Notes: a model not told the origin generated them from the letters alone. DNA of 64,000 bases from Streptomyces sp. NBC_00569 (GCF_036345255.1 NZ_CP107783.1:7238001-7302000); one strand, 5' to 3'; shown: positions 19,158 to 28,578, numbered from the stretch's first letter. Made by a program: numbers and translations.

Positions 19158-20033
19158 TCACCGTTCCTGTCTCACCGGCGTCGGTGCCACCCCGCGACCG
19201 GCCGGACCTCGACGCCCCCGCACGAGAAGCGCGTACACGACCAGACCGAGTACGAGGCCCGCGCCCCCGCCGAAGCACAGGGTCGGGATGATCTCCCACG
19301 GCTTGGCGACAGATCCCCAGTACGCCCACCAGCGCACAGTCCGCACCCCCGCGGCCACCGCCACGCACCCGCCGATCACGAGCGCCGCCGCCCACCGCTC
19401 ACTCACGGAGAGCTGAGGCAGCGCGGCGCGGGCGTCGGCGGCGGCCGCCGAGGGGACACGGCGCACCGCCGACACCACGAAGAGGGCGATCACGACGAGC
19501 GCGACCGCCGAACCCCCGTACTGCGCGTACCAGTAGAGAGGGGAGCCGGCGATCTTCTCGCCGAGGACCGGGAAGACCCGCATGCCCCACCGGTCGAGAT
19601 GCGTGAACGCGTCCCACACCACGTGCGTCGTCGCGCCCAGGACGGCGGACACGTACCACCACCACACCGCGGCCACCGGGCGCCGCTCCCACGCGAAAGA
19701 GCCGGCCGGGCGTCCGGTGCCCGCACCCCGCGCCACCACGAGGACCGGCCCCCGCACCCGTCCCGGCAGCAGCGCGATCACCGGTTCCCGCAGCAGGCGC
19801 CACAGGCCGACCAGCACCGCGGCGACGGCCACGTCGATCGTGAAGACGCCCGGGAAGGAGTGGGTGAAGTCCCCGAACTCCATCGCCCCCGGCACCGCAC
19901 TCGCCGCGAAGTACGTCACGTCGGGCGCGAACGAGCCCGCCACCAGCAGCGAGGGCACCAGCGCGCCGCGCCCGGTGCCGTCGCGGCGGACGGCCGGCAG
20001 CACGGCCGCGGCGTGGCTGATCGTGAACGGCAA
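19158..20033 (-). CDS. DUF4184 family membrane protein
   Basis: 291-residue integral membrane protein. It begins at a TTG start (20033) with LPFTISHAAAVLP, the hallmark N-terminus of DUF4184, preceded by GAGGGGG 6 bp upstream. The conserved SFAPDVTYF, DFTHSFPGVFTIDV and ATTHVVWDAFTH histidine/aspartate patches follow. Several hydrophobic helices are visible, the last at about 250-275. The family is uncharacterised; the conserved His/Asp residues suggest metal binding. The longer open frame upstream has no start signal and lacks homology. Confidence 0.88.
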   Translation of the reverse strand: MPFTISHAAAVLPAVRRDGTGRGALVPSLLVAGSFAPDVTYFAASAVPGAMEFGDFTHSFPGVFTIDVAVAAVLVGLWRLLREPVIALLPGRVRGPVLVVARGAGTGRPAGSFAWERRPVAAVWWWYVSAVLGATTHVVWDAFTHLDRWGMRVFPVLGEKIAGSPLYWYAQYGGSAVALVVIALFVVSAVRRVPSAAAADARAALPQLSVSERWAAALVIGGCVAVAAGVRTVRWWAYWGSVAKPWEIIPTLCFGGGAGLVLGLVVYALLVRGRRGPAGRGVAPTPVRQER

Positions 20034-20248
20034 GTGGTCCCCCTCGGACGGTTCCTGATGCGGTGCGTACGCGGTGTCGCTCAGTATGGCCCGTGGCGAC
20101 CGCGGTAACGCGTACATGGCCAACCGGCAAAAAACGGGCACGAACAGGTGCCTGGGCGCAGGAAGTTGTCGTAGTGTCGCCTGGGTCACTCCACGCCGGG
20201 GAGCGCGGACTGACCCGTAAACGGTCGGCAATCGGAGGGGCTCACGGT

Positions 20249-21970
20249 ATGGCGGCGCTATTCGGAAAGCGGTTGCGCAGGTCCGCGATGACGACCGCCG
20301 TGGCGGCTGCCGCCGTGGCGGCACTTTCCGCGTCCCAGGCGCCTGGCCTCACCGACACGCAGAACGGCAGACAGTCCACCGCCGACGCGACGCCCTCACC
20401 CGGTGACTCGGCGACCGGCAACTCCCCTTACTACACCGATCTGCCGCCTCTCAACAGCCCCACCGCGCCGCCCAGTACGGGTCCCGGCGGCCCGGTCGGC
20501 ACGGGTACCGGCGTGAACGAGGCCGGCATCCCGGCCACCGTCCTCGACGCGTACAAGAAGGCCGAGGCGGAGCTCGCCGCGACGAAGCCGGGCTGCAATC
20601 TTCCCTGGCAGCTCCTCGCCGCGATCGGCAAGGTCGAGTCGGGCCAGGCCCGCGGCGGCAACGTCGACGCGAACGGCACCACGCTCAAGCCGATCCTCGG
20701 CCCGGTCCTCGACGGCAACGGCTTCGCGAGGATCACCGACACCGACAACGGCGCCTACGACGGCGACACGACGCACGACCGGGCCGTCGGCCCCATGCAG
20801 TTCATCCCGTCGACCTGGGAGTGGTCAGGCCGCGACGGCAACGGCGACGGCAAGAAGGACCCCAACAACATCTACGACGCCGCCCTCGCCGCCGGCCACT
20901 ACCTGTGCCGCGGCGACCGCGACCTGTCCCAGAGCGGCGGCCTGCACGCGGCGATCCTGAGTTACAACCACTCGCAGGAGTACCTCGACACGGTCCTGAG
21001 GTGGCTCGAGTTCTACCGCAAGGGCACCCACGAGGTCCCGGACGGCACGGGTGTCCAGCCCGGAGGCCGCAGCGACGGCGGCCCCAGCTCCAGCCCTTCG
21101 CCGTCGCCGAGCAGCCCGGGCACGACCAGCCCGTCCCCGGGTACCTCCAAGCCGCCCAAGTCGCCCAAGCCCGGCGGCTCCCCGGGCACCGACCCGTCGA
21201 AGCCGGGCGGCGGAGGGTCCACGAGTCCCACACCGCCCACGCCCGCCGAGACGGTCGCGCGCATCGAGGACGCCGGCACGGGCACGCTCGATGCGACCGC
21301 CGGTGACGCCTTCGCCGAACGTGTCGCCGTCCGCACGGAGAACGCCGCGGGCAAGGGTGTCGGTACGGTCAAGGTGAAGCTCACCGTCGTCGGTGACACG
21401 GACCTCACCTTCAGCGGCGGGTTCAAGAGCGTCACCGTCGTCACCGACAGCACCGGCAAGGCCACCGCGCCGCCGCTGCGGGCGGGCGAGGACACCGGCG
21501 AGTTCACCGTCCGCGCCACCGTCGTCGACCGCAAGCTGCCCGGCCTCGACTACACGGCGACCGTCTCCGCCCGCCAGGCCGACGCCCTCACCAGGGTCGG
21601 CGACACGGAACAGACCTGTGAGACCGGCGGCCAGTTCGCCGACCCGGTCCAGGTCAGGGCCACGTACAAGGGCGACGCCGCCGACGGGGTCGCCACCACG
21701 GCCACGCTGATCAAGTCCAAGGACGACGCGACCGAGAACGACAAGGGCCCCTACTTCAAGGACGCGGACGGCAAGGCGATCCGCACGCTCAAGGGCCTCA
21801 AGACCGACGGCGACGGCCGCCTCCAGCTGCCGAGGATCTACGCGGACGACGCCACGGGCACGTTCCTGCTCCGCGTCAGCACCACCGGTGGCGCGACCCT
21901 CACCATCGAACTGAAGGTCACCGCGGCCGGCGCCACGGCAACCCCGTCCGCCTCGCCCTCGGCGACGTAA
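20249..21970 (+). CDS. Secreted lytic transglycosylase-like protein
   Basis: 573-residue exported protein with a signal peptide (positively charged KRLRRSAM, then an Ala/Val-rich core). The transglycosylase domain includes the catalytic glutamate in LPWQLLAAIGKVESGQARGG and the conserved GPMQFIPSTWEWSGRDGNGD, then LSYNHSQEYLDTVLRWLEFY. A Pro/Ser/Gly-rich linker of about 75 residues follows. The C-terminal 250 residues form Ig-like repeats (VKVKLTVVGDTDLTFSG; ADGVATTATLIK) that may mediate wall attachment. ATG 20249 has GGAGGGG about 10 bp upstream. Likely role: peptidoglycan turnover outside the membrane. Confidence 0.93.
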   Translation: MAALFGKRLRRSAMTTAVAAAAVAALSASQAPGLTDTQNGRQSTADATPSPGDSATGNSPYYTDLPPLNSPTAPPSTGPGGPVGTGTGVNEAGIPATVLDAYKKAEAELAATKPGCNLPWQLLAAIGKVESGQARGGNVDANGTTLKPILGPVLDGNGFARITDTDNGAYDGDTTHDRAVGPMQFIPSTWEWSGRDGNGDGKKDPNNIYDAALAAGHYLCRGDRDLSQSGGLHAAILSYNHSQEYLDTVLRWLEFYRKGTHEVPDGTGVQPGGRSDGGPSSSPSPSPSSPGTTSPSPGTSKPPKSPKPGGSPGTDPSKPGGGGSTSPTPPTPAETVARIEDAGTGTLDATAGDAFAERVAVRTENAAGKGVGTVKVKLTVVGDTDLTFSGGFKSVTVVTDSTGKATAPPLRAGEDTGEFTVRATVVDRKLPGLDYTATVSARQADALTRVGDTEQTCETGGQFADPVQVRATYKGDAADGVATTATLIKSKDDATENDKGPYFKDADGKAIRTLKGLKTDGDGRLQLPRIYADDATGTFLLRVSTTGGATLTIELKVTAAGATATPSASPSAT

Positions 21971-22143
21971 CTCCCGTACGGCACAAGCCGTATCAGCAGC
22001 ACCCGCGCCGCCCCCTCGCCGTTCACCGGCCGAGGGGGCGGCGCTGTTGTGCAACGTGTTCTCATCTCGGCCCCGCGTTGCTACGGTGCCCCAGCCCTGA
22101 CGACCTATCAGATTCCGGATCCGGTGATCCGCCGGGAGGCTGC

Positions 22144-22278
22144 ATGCGTGCCCTGATCGCCGCCGCGACCGGTCTGGCCGTGGCGCTCGCCCTCGTCATC
22201 ACGATCTCGGCGATCGGCTCCCCGCCCGGCGAGACCTCGCCCGAACCGCTGCTGACCACCGTCCCCAAGCACCCCTGA
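22144..22278 (+). CDS. 44-residue small membrane peptide (SPW_0924-like)
   Basis: Short gene MRALIAAATGLAVALALVIT ending in SPEPLLTTVPKHP, with one hydrophobic helix and a Pro-rich tail. It resembles small Streptomyces proteins annotated as the SPW_0924 family (from memory). GGGAGG lies 5-6 bp upstream of the ATG. It is 21 bp before the DUF3068 gene on the same strand and probably co-transcribed. Function unknown. Confidence 0.75.
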   Translation: MRALIAAATGLAVALALVITISAIGSPPGETSPEPLLTTVPKHP

Positions 22279-22299
22279 CCCGCCGAGGAGGCCGCCGCG

Positions 22300-23301
22300 A
22301 TGCGCCGCAAGGCCAGCCTGATCCTGCTCGCCCTCGCCGTGTTCTGCACGGCGATGTCCCCGCTGATGCGCTGGTACGCGTTCCCGCGCCTCGCGAAGAT
22401 CCCGGCCGGCCAGTACCAGAACGCCGTCCTGGAGGCCAAGAACCCGACCCTCCTCGACTACGGCTCGATGCAGTCGAAGAAGGTTTCCAAGGTCACCGTC
22501 GTCCAGACGCTCAAGGGCAACGTGGAGGCCTCCGAGCAGGTCGAGAAGAGCGCGGGCCGCGACGTCGTCGTCTGGGACTCGCTCTCCTACATCGTCGGCC
22601 CCGACGGCAAGATGGTCTCCCAGGTCCCCGAGCGCTACGTCTTCGACGCCCACAGCCAGGCACCCGTCCACCCCACGGGCAAGTACGCCGAGACCGTCGA
22701 CGGCGACAAGGTCAGGCGCGACGGCATCGAGTTCAAGTGGCCCTTCCTCACCGAGAAGCGGGACTACGAGTACTACGACGCCCAGGCCCGCGTCACCCGG
22801 CCCATCCACTACAAGGGAACCCAGACGTTCCGCGGTCTGAAGGTCTACTACTTCGAACAGACCATCCCGTGGATGAAGGTCCCCCTGCCCAAGACGATGC
22901 CGGTCAAGGGCATCACACCGGAGTCCGTCGCCAAGACCGGCACCACCCGCTGGTACACCACGGTCCGCAAGTTCTGGGTCGAGCCGGTCACCGGGGCCCC
23001 CGTCTACGGCGAGGAGATCCAGCACAACGAACTCCGCGGCGGCACGCTCCTGGGCGGCCGCGACAAGGTGACGGTCTTCGCCGGGCACGTGAAGATGCGC
23101 GAGGACTACATCAGGTCGACGGTCGCCCTCGTCAAGTCCAACCGCGTCTTGGTCGTCCTGCTCACCTCGTACCTGCCGTGGGGCTTCCTGGTCCTCGGCC
23201 TGCTCCTGCTCGCGCTCTCCCTGTGGCTCGAGGCCCGCAGCCGCCGTCCGGGCGAACCCGAGGCCGCCCCGGAGCACGAGCCGGAACCCGTCAGCGCCTG
23301 A
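22300..23301 (+). CDS. DUF3068 domain-containing membrane-anchored protein
   Basis: 333-residue protein of the actinobacterial DUF3068 (porin PorA-like) group. An N-terminal membrane anchor (LILLALAVFCTAMSPLMRWY) precedes a large extracytoplasmic domain with the family hallmarks AVFDAHSQ-like VFDAHSQAPVH, QTFRGLKVYYFEQTIPWMKV and TRWYTTVRKFWVEPVTGAPV. A C-terminal transmembrane helix (GFLVLGLLLLALSLWLEAR) is followed by a Pro/Glu-rich cytoplasmic tail. The start has GGAGG 7-8 bp upstream. Its last 11 bp overlap the end of the converging hrpB gene. Confidence 0.9.
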   Translation: MRRKASLILLALAVFCTAMSPLMRWYAFPRLAKIPAGQYQNAVLEAKNPTLLDYGSMQSKKVSKVTVVQTLKGNVEASEQVEKSAGRDVVVWDSLSYIVGPDGKMVSQVPERYVFDAHSQAPVHPTGKYAETVDGDKVRRDGIEFKWPFLTEKRDYEYYDAQARVTRPIHYKGTQTFRGLKVYYFEQTIPWMKVPLPKTMPVKGITPESVAKTGTTRWYTTVRKFWVEPVTGAPVYGEEIQHNELRGGTLLGGRDKVTVFAGHVKMREDYIRSTVALVKSNRVLVVLLTSYLPWGFLVLGLLLLALSLWLEARSRRPGEPEAAPEHEPEPVSA

Positions 23302-25810
23302 GCCGCGCGCTCGTGTGCCGCGTCGCGACCGCGCCCGCCGGATCCTCCGGCCACGGATGCTTCGGGTACCGGCCGCGCAGCTCGGCCCGCACCGCCCGGT
23401 ACCCCTCGCGCCAGAAGGAGGCCAGATCCGCCGTCACCGCCGCGGGACGCCCCGCGGGCGACAGCAGATGCACCAGGACCGGCACACCGGCCACACGCGG
23501 TGACTCGTGCAGCCCGAACATCTCCTGCAACTTCACGGCCAGCACGGGCTGTTCGGGGTTCGCGTAGTCGATCCGGATCCTGGACCCGCTCGGTACCTCC
23601 AGCCGCTCCGGGGCGAGCTCGTCGAGGCGGGCCGCGTCACCGCTCGCCCAGGGAAGCAGCCGCCGCAGCGCCTGCCCCGCGTCGATCCGGCCCAGATCGG
23701 ACCGGCGCCGCGCCTTGCCGAGCTCCGGCTCCAGCCACTCGTCCACGCGCGCGTGCAGCGCGTCGTCCGACACGTCGGGCCAGGGCGCGCCCAGCGTGCG
23801 GTGCAGGAACGCGAGCCGCTCCCGCAGCTCCCCGGCCTCCCGCGACCACCGCAGCAGCCCGAACCCCTCCCGCCGCAGCCCCTCCTTCAACGCCTCCCGT
23901 ACGAGAGCGGGGGCGGCCTCCTTCAAAGGGCGCACGGCGAGCTCCACCGCGCCGAGACGCTCGACGTGCCGCGCCACCAACTCCCCGTCGGCCCACGCCA
24001 CTTCGTCCCCCTCGGTACGCAGCGGAGCGGCGGCCCGCAGCGCGACCTCCTCGTCCACGACCGCGGCGAGCCGCACGCGCGCGTGCCCGGCGCCCACGGG
24101 CCGGTCGGCGACCGCGACGGCGATCCACGGCGCGCCCCGCAGCCGTGAACCGTCCGCGAGCGCGGCCCGCGTCCCGGACACCATCAGATACTCGCCGTCG
24201 CGCCCACGCCCCACCCGCTCCGGAAAGGCGAGCGCGGCGACGATTCCGGCGACCCGGTCCTCGGACAGGTCCCCGGGAGCGTCCTCGCGCGCCGTGGTCC
24301 GCCCGGCCGCCCCCGTGAGCCGCCGCACCTCCGTCTTCCAGCGCGCGGCGTACGCGTCGGCGCCCCGGCGCGCGGTGCGCCACGCGGCGGCCAGGTCGTC
24401 GCCGTAGTCGCGGGGCGGCTCCTCGCTCAGGAGGGCGACCACCTCGGCCGCGCGGCGCGCACCCACCGCAGGGGTCGCGTCCAGGAGGGCGCGGGCCAGG
24501 CGCGGATGCAGGCCGAGGCCCGCGAGGCGGGCGCCGCGCTCCGTGGCCCGGCCCGAGTCCGCCTCGACCGCCCCGATCGCCGTCAGGACGGACCGGGCCG
24601 CCGCCATCGCCCCGGCCGGCGGAGCGTCCAGGAGCGCGAGGCCCGAGGCGTCCGGATCGCCCCAGCACGCCGCCTGCAACGCGAACGCCGTCAGGTCCGC
24701 CACCTTGATCTCCGGCGCCGGGAACCGCGCCAGCCGCCCGTCCTCCGCCTCCGTCCAGCACCGGTACACCACTCCGGGAGCCTCGCGCCCGGCACGCCCC
24801 GCCCGCTGCCGCCCCGCCGCCTGCGAGGCCCGTACGGTCGTCAGGGCGCTCAGCCCGCGCGCGTGGTCCACCCGAGGCTCCCGCGCGAGGCCCGAGTCCA
24901 CGACGACCCGCACACCCGGCACCGTCAGCGACGACTCGGCGACGGACGTGGCGAGCACCACGCGCCGCCGCGCGCCCGCCGAGAGCACCGCGTCCTGGAC
25001 CGCGGCGGGCGCCCGCCCGTGGACCTGCAGCACGTCCACGTCACCCGGCTCGCCCAACTGCCCGGCCACGCGTGCGATCTCACCGACCCCCGGCAGGAAG
25101 CACAGAACATCCCCGCTCTGCTCCCGCAGCGCGCGCCGCACCACCGACGCCACGTGCGTCAGCAACGCCGGGTCCACCCGCATCCCGTGCGGCGGCCGCA
25201 CCGGACGCGCGGGAGGCGCCCACACCGTCTCCACGGGATACGAGATTCCCTCGGCCTCGACCACGGGCGCCCCGCCGAGGAGGCGCGCCCACCCCTGCGC
25301 GTCCGTCGTCGCCGACGCCGCCACCAGCCGAAGCTCGGGCCGCAGCGCGTCGCGCACGTCGCACAGGAACGCCGCTACGGTGTCCGCGTCCAGATGCCGC
25401 TCGTGGACCTCGTCGAGCATCACGACATCCACGCCGGCCAGCTCCTGGTCGCGCTGGAGCCGTTGCAGGAGCACACCCGTCGTGACGACCTCCACGCGCG
25501 CGTGGCGCCCCATCACCCGCTCACCGCGCACTGTGTAGCCGACGCTCTCGCCGGCCTTCTCGCCCAGCAGCCACGCCATCCGCCGCGCCGCGGCCCGCGC
25601 GGCGATCCGCCGCGGCTCGGCGACGACGACCCGCCGGGCGGGCCCGTCACCGACGAGCCCGGCGAGCACCAGCGGCACCAAGGTCGTCTTGCCGGTCCCG
25701 GGCGGCGCCACGAGAACGGCGCTGCCCGGCGCCGCGGGCCCGTCGAGGGCATCGCGCAGGCCGGGCAGCGCACTGCGTACAGGCAGGTCCAGAGCGTCGT
25801 CACGGATCAC
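23291..25810 (-). CDS. hrpB: ATP-dependent helicase HrpB
   Basis: 839-residue DEAH/RHA-type helicase. Visible motifs in order: Walker A APPGTGKTTLVPLVL, motif Ia VVAEPRRIAARA, motif Ib TTGVLLQRL, motif II DEVHERHLD, motif III SATTDA, and motif VI QRAGRAGREAPGVVY. The C-terminal HrpB_C region ends with PVLVHLLSPAGRPAAVTADL. The GTG start at 25810 reads MIRDDALDLPVRSALPGL. RNA or nucleic-acid remodelling is expected, but the biological role of HrpB is poorly known. The upstream methyltransferase gene is on the same strand, with a hairpin between. Confidence 0.96.
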   Translation of the reverse strand: MIRDDALDLPVRSALPGLRDALDGPAAPGSAVLVAPPGTGKTTLVPLVLAGLVGDGPARRVVVAEPRRIAARAAARRMAWLLGEKAGESVGYTVRGERVMGRHARVEVVTTGVLLQRLQRDQELAGVDVVMLDEVHERHLDADTVAAFLCDVRDALRPELRLVAASATTDAQGWARLLGGAPVVEAEGISYPVETVWAPPARPVRPPHGMRVDPALLTHVASVVRRALREQSGDVLCFLPGVGEIARVAGQLGEPGDVDVLQVHGRAPAAVQDAVLSAGARRRVVLATSVAESSLTVPGVRVVVDSGLAREPRVDHARGLSALTTVRASQAAGRQRAGRAGREAPGVVYRCWTEAEDGRLARFPAPEIKVADLTAFALQAACWGDPDASGLALLDAPPAGAMAAARSVLTAIGAVEADSGRATERGARLAGLGLHPRLARALLDATPAVGARRAAEVVALLSEEPPRDYGDDLAAAWRTARRGADAYAARWKTEVRRLTGAAGRTTAREDAPGDLSEDRVAGIVAALAFPERVGRGRDGEYLMVSGTRAALADGSRLRGAPWIAVAVADRPVGAGHARVRLAAVVDEEVALRAAAPLRTEGDEVAWADGELVARHVERLGAVELAVRPLKEAAPALVREALKEGLRREGFGLLRWSREAGELRERLAFLHRTLGAPWPDVSDDALHARVDEWLEPELGKARRRSDLGRIDAGQALRRLLPWASGDAARLDELAPERLEVPSGSRIRIDYANPEQPVLAVKLQEMFGLHESPRVAGVPVLVHLLSPAGRPAAVTADLASFWREGYRAVRAELRGRYPKHPWPEDPAGAVATRHTSARLRR

Positions 25811-25836
25811 GTGCTCAGTGTCTCCCTGGGGGCACC

Positions 25837-25867
25837 CCCGGCCGAAGGGTGGGGGATTTCGGCCGGG
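25837..25867 (-). terminator. Hairpin between methyltransferase gene and hrpB
   Basis: A 10-bp inverted repeat CCCGGCCGAA/TTCGGCCGGG with an 11-nt loop, just past the methyltransferase stop and upstream of the hrpB start. It is probably the terminator of the methyltransferase transcript. Confidence 0.6.
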
Positions 25868-25876
25868 AGCCCCTGT

Positions 25877-26689
25877 CTAGCTTCGCTCGCAGACGAAGAT
25901 CGCCGTGCCCGGGATCAGGTTGCCGCGCAGCGGGGACCAGCCGCCCCACTCCTGGGTGTTCCACGCGGGCCACTGCGGCTCGACGAGGTCCACCAGGCGG
26001 AATCCGCCGGCCACGATGTCACGCACCCGGTCACCGACCGTCCTGTGGTGCTCCACATATACGGCGCGTCCCTCGTCGTCCTGCTCCACGTAAGGGGTGC
26101 GGTCGAAGTAGGAGGCCACCACGGACAGGCCCTCCGGACCCGGCTCGTCCGGGAACGCCCAGCGGATCGGATGCGTCACCGAGAACACGAACCGGCCGCC
26201 GGGGCGCAGCACCCGGTGGACGTCCCGCAGCACCCGCACGGGATCGGCGACAAAGGGGAGCGCGCCGTACGCCGAGCAGGCCAGGTCGAACGAGCCGTCC
26301 GCGAACGGCAGCGCGCCCGCGTCCGCCTGCACCAGCGGCACCGCGCCGCCGTCGATGCGCAGGGCGTGCTGGAGCTGCCGGTGGGAGAGGTCGAGGGCGA
26401 CGGGGTGCGCGCCCTGCGCGGCGAGCCAGCGCGAGCACTGCGCCGCGCCCGAGCCGATTTCCAGAATCACCTTGTCCTTCAGGTCCTCCGGCGGGCCGAG
26501 CAGCTCGGCCTCCACCTCGTCGAGGCCCTCGGGTCCCCATACGAAACGGTCGTCCCCGAGGAAGGTGCCGTGCTCGACCTGGTAGTCGTCCGCGTTCCTG
26601 TCCCACCAGCCACGATTGGCACGGGAACTCTCTGTGACGTCGGCGTCGCGCCGGGTGGCTTCGGGCTCGAACGGTTCGGGCTCTTGGAT
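25877..26689 (-). CDS. Class I SAM-dependent methyltransferase, start probably a non-canonical AUC
   Basis: About 270 residues. The conserved upstream part TESSRANRGWWDRNADDYQV and DDRFVWGPEGLDE precedes the SAM-binding motif I VILEIGSGAAQCSRWLAAQG, the acidic VALDLS, and LPFADGSFDLACSAYGALPF. The first ATG/GTG/TTG in frame is GTG 26515, but that would delete about 58 residues with clear coding bias and family-like content. No ATG, GTG or TTG exists upstream in frame as far as I could read (to about 26,830). Two tandem ATC codons at 26692-26687 follow GGGAG by 3 and 6 bases, so initiation at AUC is the best reading. Substrate unknown. Confidence 0.85.
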   Translation of the reverse strand: MQEPEPFEPEATRRDADVTESSRANRGWWDRNADDYQVEHGTFLGDDRFVWGPEGLDEVEAELLGPPEDLKDKVILEIGSGAAQCSRWLAAQGAHPVALDLSHRQLQHALRIDGGAVPLVQADAGALPFADGSFDLACSAYGALPFVADPVRVLRDVHRVLRPGGRFVFSVTHPIRWAFPDEPGPEGLSVVASYFDRTPYVEQDDEGRAVYVEHHRTVGDRVRDIVAGGFRLVDLVEPQWPAWNTQEWGGWSPLRGNLIPGTAIFVCERS

Positions 26690-26692
26690 GAT

Positions 26693-27043
26693 GGGCTCCC
26701 TAGTCGTACTCTTCCGTTCAACCCGTCGCGGCAGAGTGCCGAGCGGCCCATGTGGCCTCGTGCGACAGGTTTTGTGCCGGGTATGCGGCGATCCGCCCCG
26801 GGTGTGCGCCTTCGCGCATTGACCCTGTCCGGCTGCCCCCGTATGCTACAAGTTGCGCTGCGAGCCTGCGCTCCTCAGACGTAGCAGGCTGCGCTCGCAT
26901 CTGTATGTATGTCCCCTCGGTTATCGAGGTGCCCCCTCCGGGAGTGGCGCTTCCTGAGCTGTCCGGTCTTCTGCAGTGCGATCACGGGCTCCCGGCGTAG
27001 CAGTACCTACGACTTCAATGTCCGTACCGGAGCCCTTACCCAC
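26693..27043. other. Regulatory region between methyltransferase and rpsA
   Basis: This 351-bp stretch holds the rpsA promoter (26819-26847) and a transcribed leader of about 190 nt. The leader contains a short hairpin (GCCTGC/GCAGGC around 26865-26892). No peptide with coding bias was found in it. Confidence 0.6.
26819..26847 (+). promoter_or_regulatory. Strong housekeeping-type promoter of rpsA
   Basis: TTGACC (26819-26824), a 17-bp spacer, then TATGCT (26842-26847). This is close to the HrdB/sigma-70 consensus and the best promoter match seen in the window. The transcription start is expected near 26854, giving a leader of about 190 nt before the rpsA ATG. Confidence 0.8.
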
Positions 27044-28546
27044 ATGACGAGCAGCACCGAGACCACCGCCACCACCCCGCAGGTAGCGGTCAACGACATC
27101 GGTAACGAGGAAGCCTTCCTCGCCGCGATCGACGAGACGATCAAGTACTTCAACGACGGCGACATCGTCGACGGCGTCATCGTGAAGGTCGACCGGGACG
27201 AGGTCCTGCTCGACATCGGTTACAAGACCGAAGGCGTCATCCCGAGCCGCGAGCTCTCGATCAAGCACGACGTCGACCCGAACGAGGTCGTCAAGGTCGG
27301 CGACGAGATCGAGGCCCTGGTTCTCCAGAAGGAGGACAAGGAAGGCCGCCTGATCCTGTCCAAGAAGCGCGCTCAGTACGAGCGTGCCTGGGGCACGATC
27401 GAGAAGATCAAGGAAGAAGACGGCATCGTCACCGGTACCGTCATCGAGGTCGTCAAGGGTGGTCTCATCCTCGACATCGGCCTCCGCGGCTTCCTGCCGG
27501 CCTCCCTCGTCGAGATGCGCCGCGTCCGCGACCTCCAGCCCTACGTGGGCAAGGAGCTCGAGGCCAAGATCATCGAGCTGGACAAGAACCGCAACAACGT
27601 GGTCCTGTCCCGCCGTGCCTGGCTCGAGCAGACCCAGTCCGAGGTCCGCCAGACGTTCCTCACGACCCTCCAGAAGGGTCAGGTCCGCTCCGGCGTCGTT
27701 TCCTCGATCGTCAACTTCGGTGCCTTCGTGGACCTGGGTGGCGTCGACGGTCTCGTGCACGTCTCCGAGCTGTCCTGGAAGCACATCGACCACCCGTCCG
27801 AGGTTGTCGAGGTCGGCCAGGAAGTCACCGTCGAGGTTCTCGACGTCGACATGGACCGCGAGCGTGTCTCCCTGTCGCTGAAGGCGACGCAGGAAGACCC
27901 GTGGCAGCAGTTCGCCCGTACGCACCAGATCGGCCAGGTCGTCCCCGGCAAGGTCACGAAGCTGGTTCCGTTCGGCGCGTTCGTCCGCGTGGACGAGGGC
28001 ATCGAGGGTCTGGTCCACATCTCCGAGCTGGCCGAGCGCCACGTGGAGATCCCGGAGCAGGTCGTCCAGGTCAACGACGAGATCTTCGTCAAGGTCATCG
28101 ACATCGACCTCGAGCGTCGCCGCATCAGCCTCTCGCTGAAGCAGGCCAACGAGGCCTTCGGTGCCGACCCGTCGACGGTCGAGTTCGACCCGACCCTGTA
28201 CGGCATGGCCGCGTCTTACGACGACCAGGGCAACTACATCTACCCCGAGGGCTTCGACCCCGAGACCAACGACTGGCTCGAGGGCTACGAGACCCAGCGC
28301 GAGGCCTGGGAGACCCAGTACGCCGAGGCGCAGCAGCGCTTCGAGCAGCACCAGGCTCAGGTCATCAAGTCCCGCGAGGCCGACGCCCAGGCCGAGGCCG
28401 AGGGTGCTGCCGCTCCGGCCGGCGCCCCGGCTGCGTCCGGTGGCGGCGGTTCGTACTCCTCGGAGTCGGACGACAACTCCGGCGCGCTCGCTTCGGACGA
28501 GGCGCTCGCTGCGCTCCGTGAGAAGCTGGCCGGTGGTCAGAGCTGA
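27044..28546 (+). CDS. rpsA: 30S ribosomal protein S1
   Basis: 500-residue translation-initiation protein with four S1 RNA-binding repeats, each ending in the typical pattern. Repeat 1 is around 36-105 (DIVDGVIVKVDRDEVLLDIG), repeat 2 around 123-188 (GIVTGTVIEVVKGGLILDIG), repeat 3 around 209-277 (SSIVNFGAFVDLGGVDGLVH) and repeat 4 around 294-363 (TKLVPFGAFVRVDEGIEGLV). An acidic, Gln/Ala-rich, disordered C-terminal tail of about 130 residues follows. ATG 27044 gives the usual actinobacterial N-terminus MTSSTETT. The Shine-Dalgarno is weak (GGAG about 11 bp upstream), consistent with the autoregulated S1 leader known in other bacteria. Confidence 0.98.
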   Translation: MTSSTETTATTPQVAVNDIGNEEAFLAAIDETIKYFNDGDIVDGVIVKVDRDEVLLDIGYKTEGVIPSRELSIKHDVDPNEVVKVGDEIEALVLQKEDKEGRLILSKKRAQYERAWGTIEKIKEEDGIVTGTVIEVVKGGLILDIGLRGFLPASLVEMRRVRDLQPYVGKELEAKIIELDKNRNNVVLSRRAWLEQTQSEVRQTFLTTLQKGQVRSGVVSSIVNFGAFVDLGGVDGLVHVSELSWKHIDHPSEVVEVGQEVTVEVLDVDMDRERVSLSLKATQEDPWQQFARTHQIGQVVPGKVTKLVPFGAFVRVDEGIEGLVHISELAERHVEIPEQVVQVNDEIFVKVIDIDLERRRISLSLKQANEAFGADPSTVEFDPTLYGMAASYDDQGNYIYPEGFDPETNDWLEGYETQREAWETQYAEAQQRFEQHQAQVIKSREADAQAEAEGAAAPAGAPAASGGGGSYSSESDDNSGALASDEALAALREKLAGGQS

Positions 28547-28578
28547 TCTGAACCCTCCGGGGTTCGGTAAGTAGTTGA

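Noticed and set aside
20034..20248. c-di-AMP (ydaO-type) riboswitch before the lytic transglycosylase
   Set aside because: Some Streptomyces wall-hydrolase genes have one, but the conserved ydaO core sequences were not found here.
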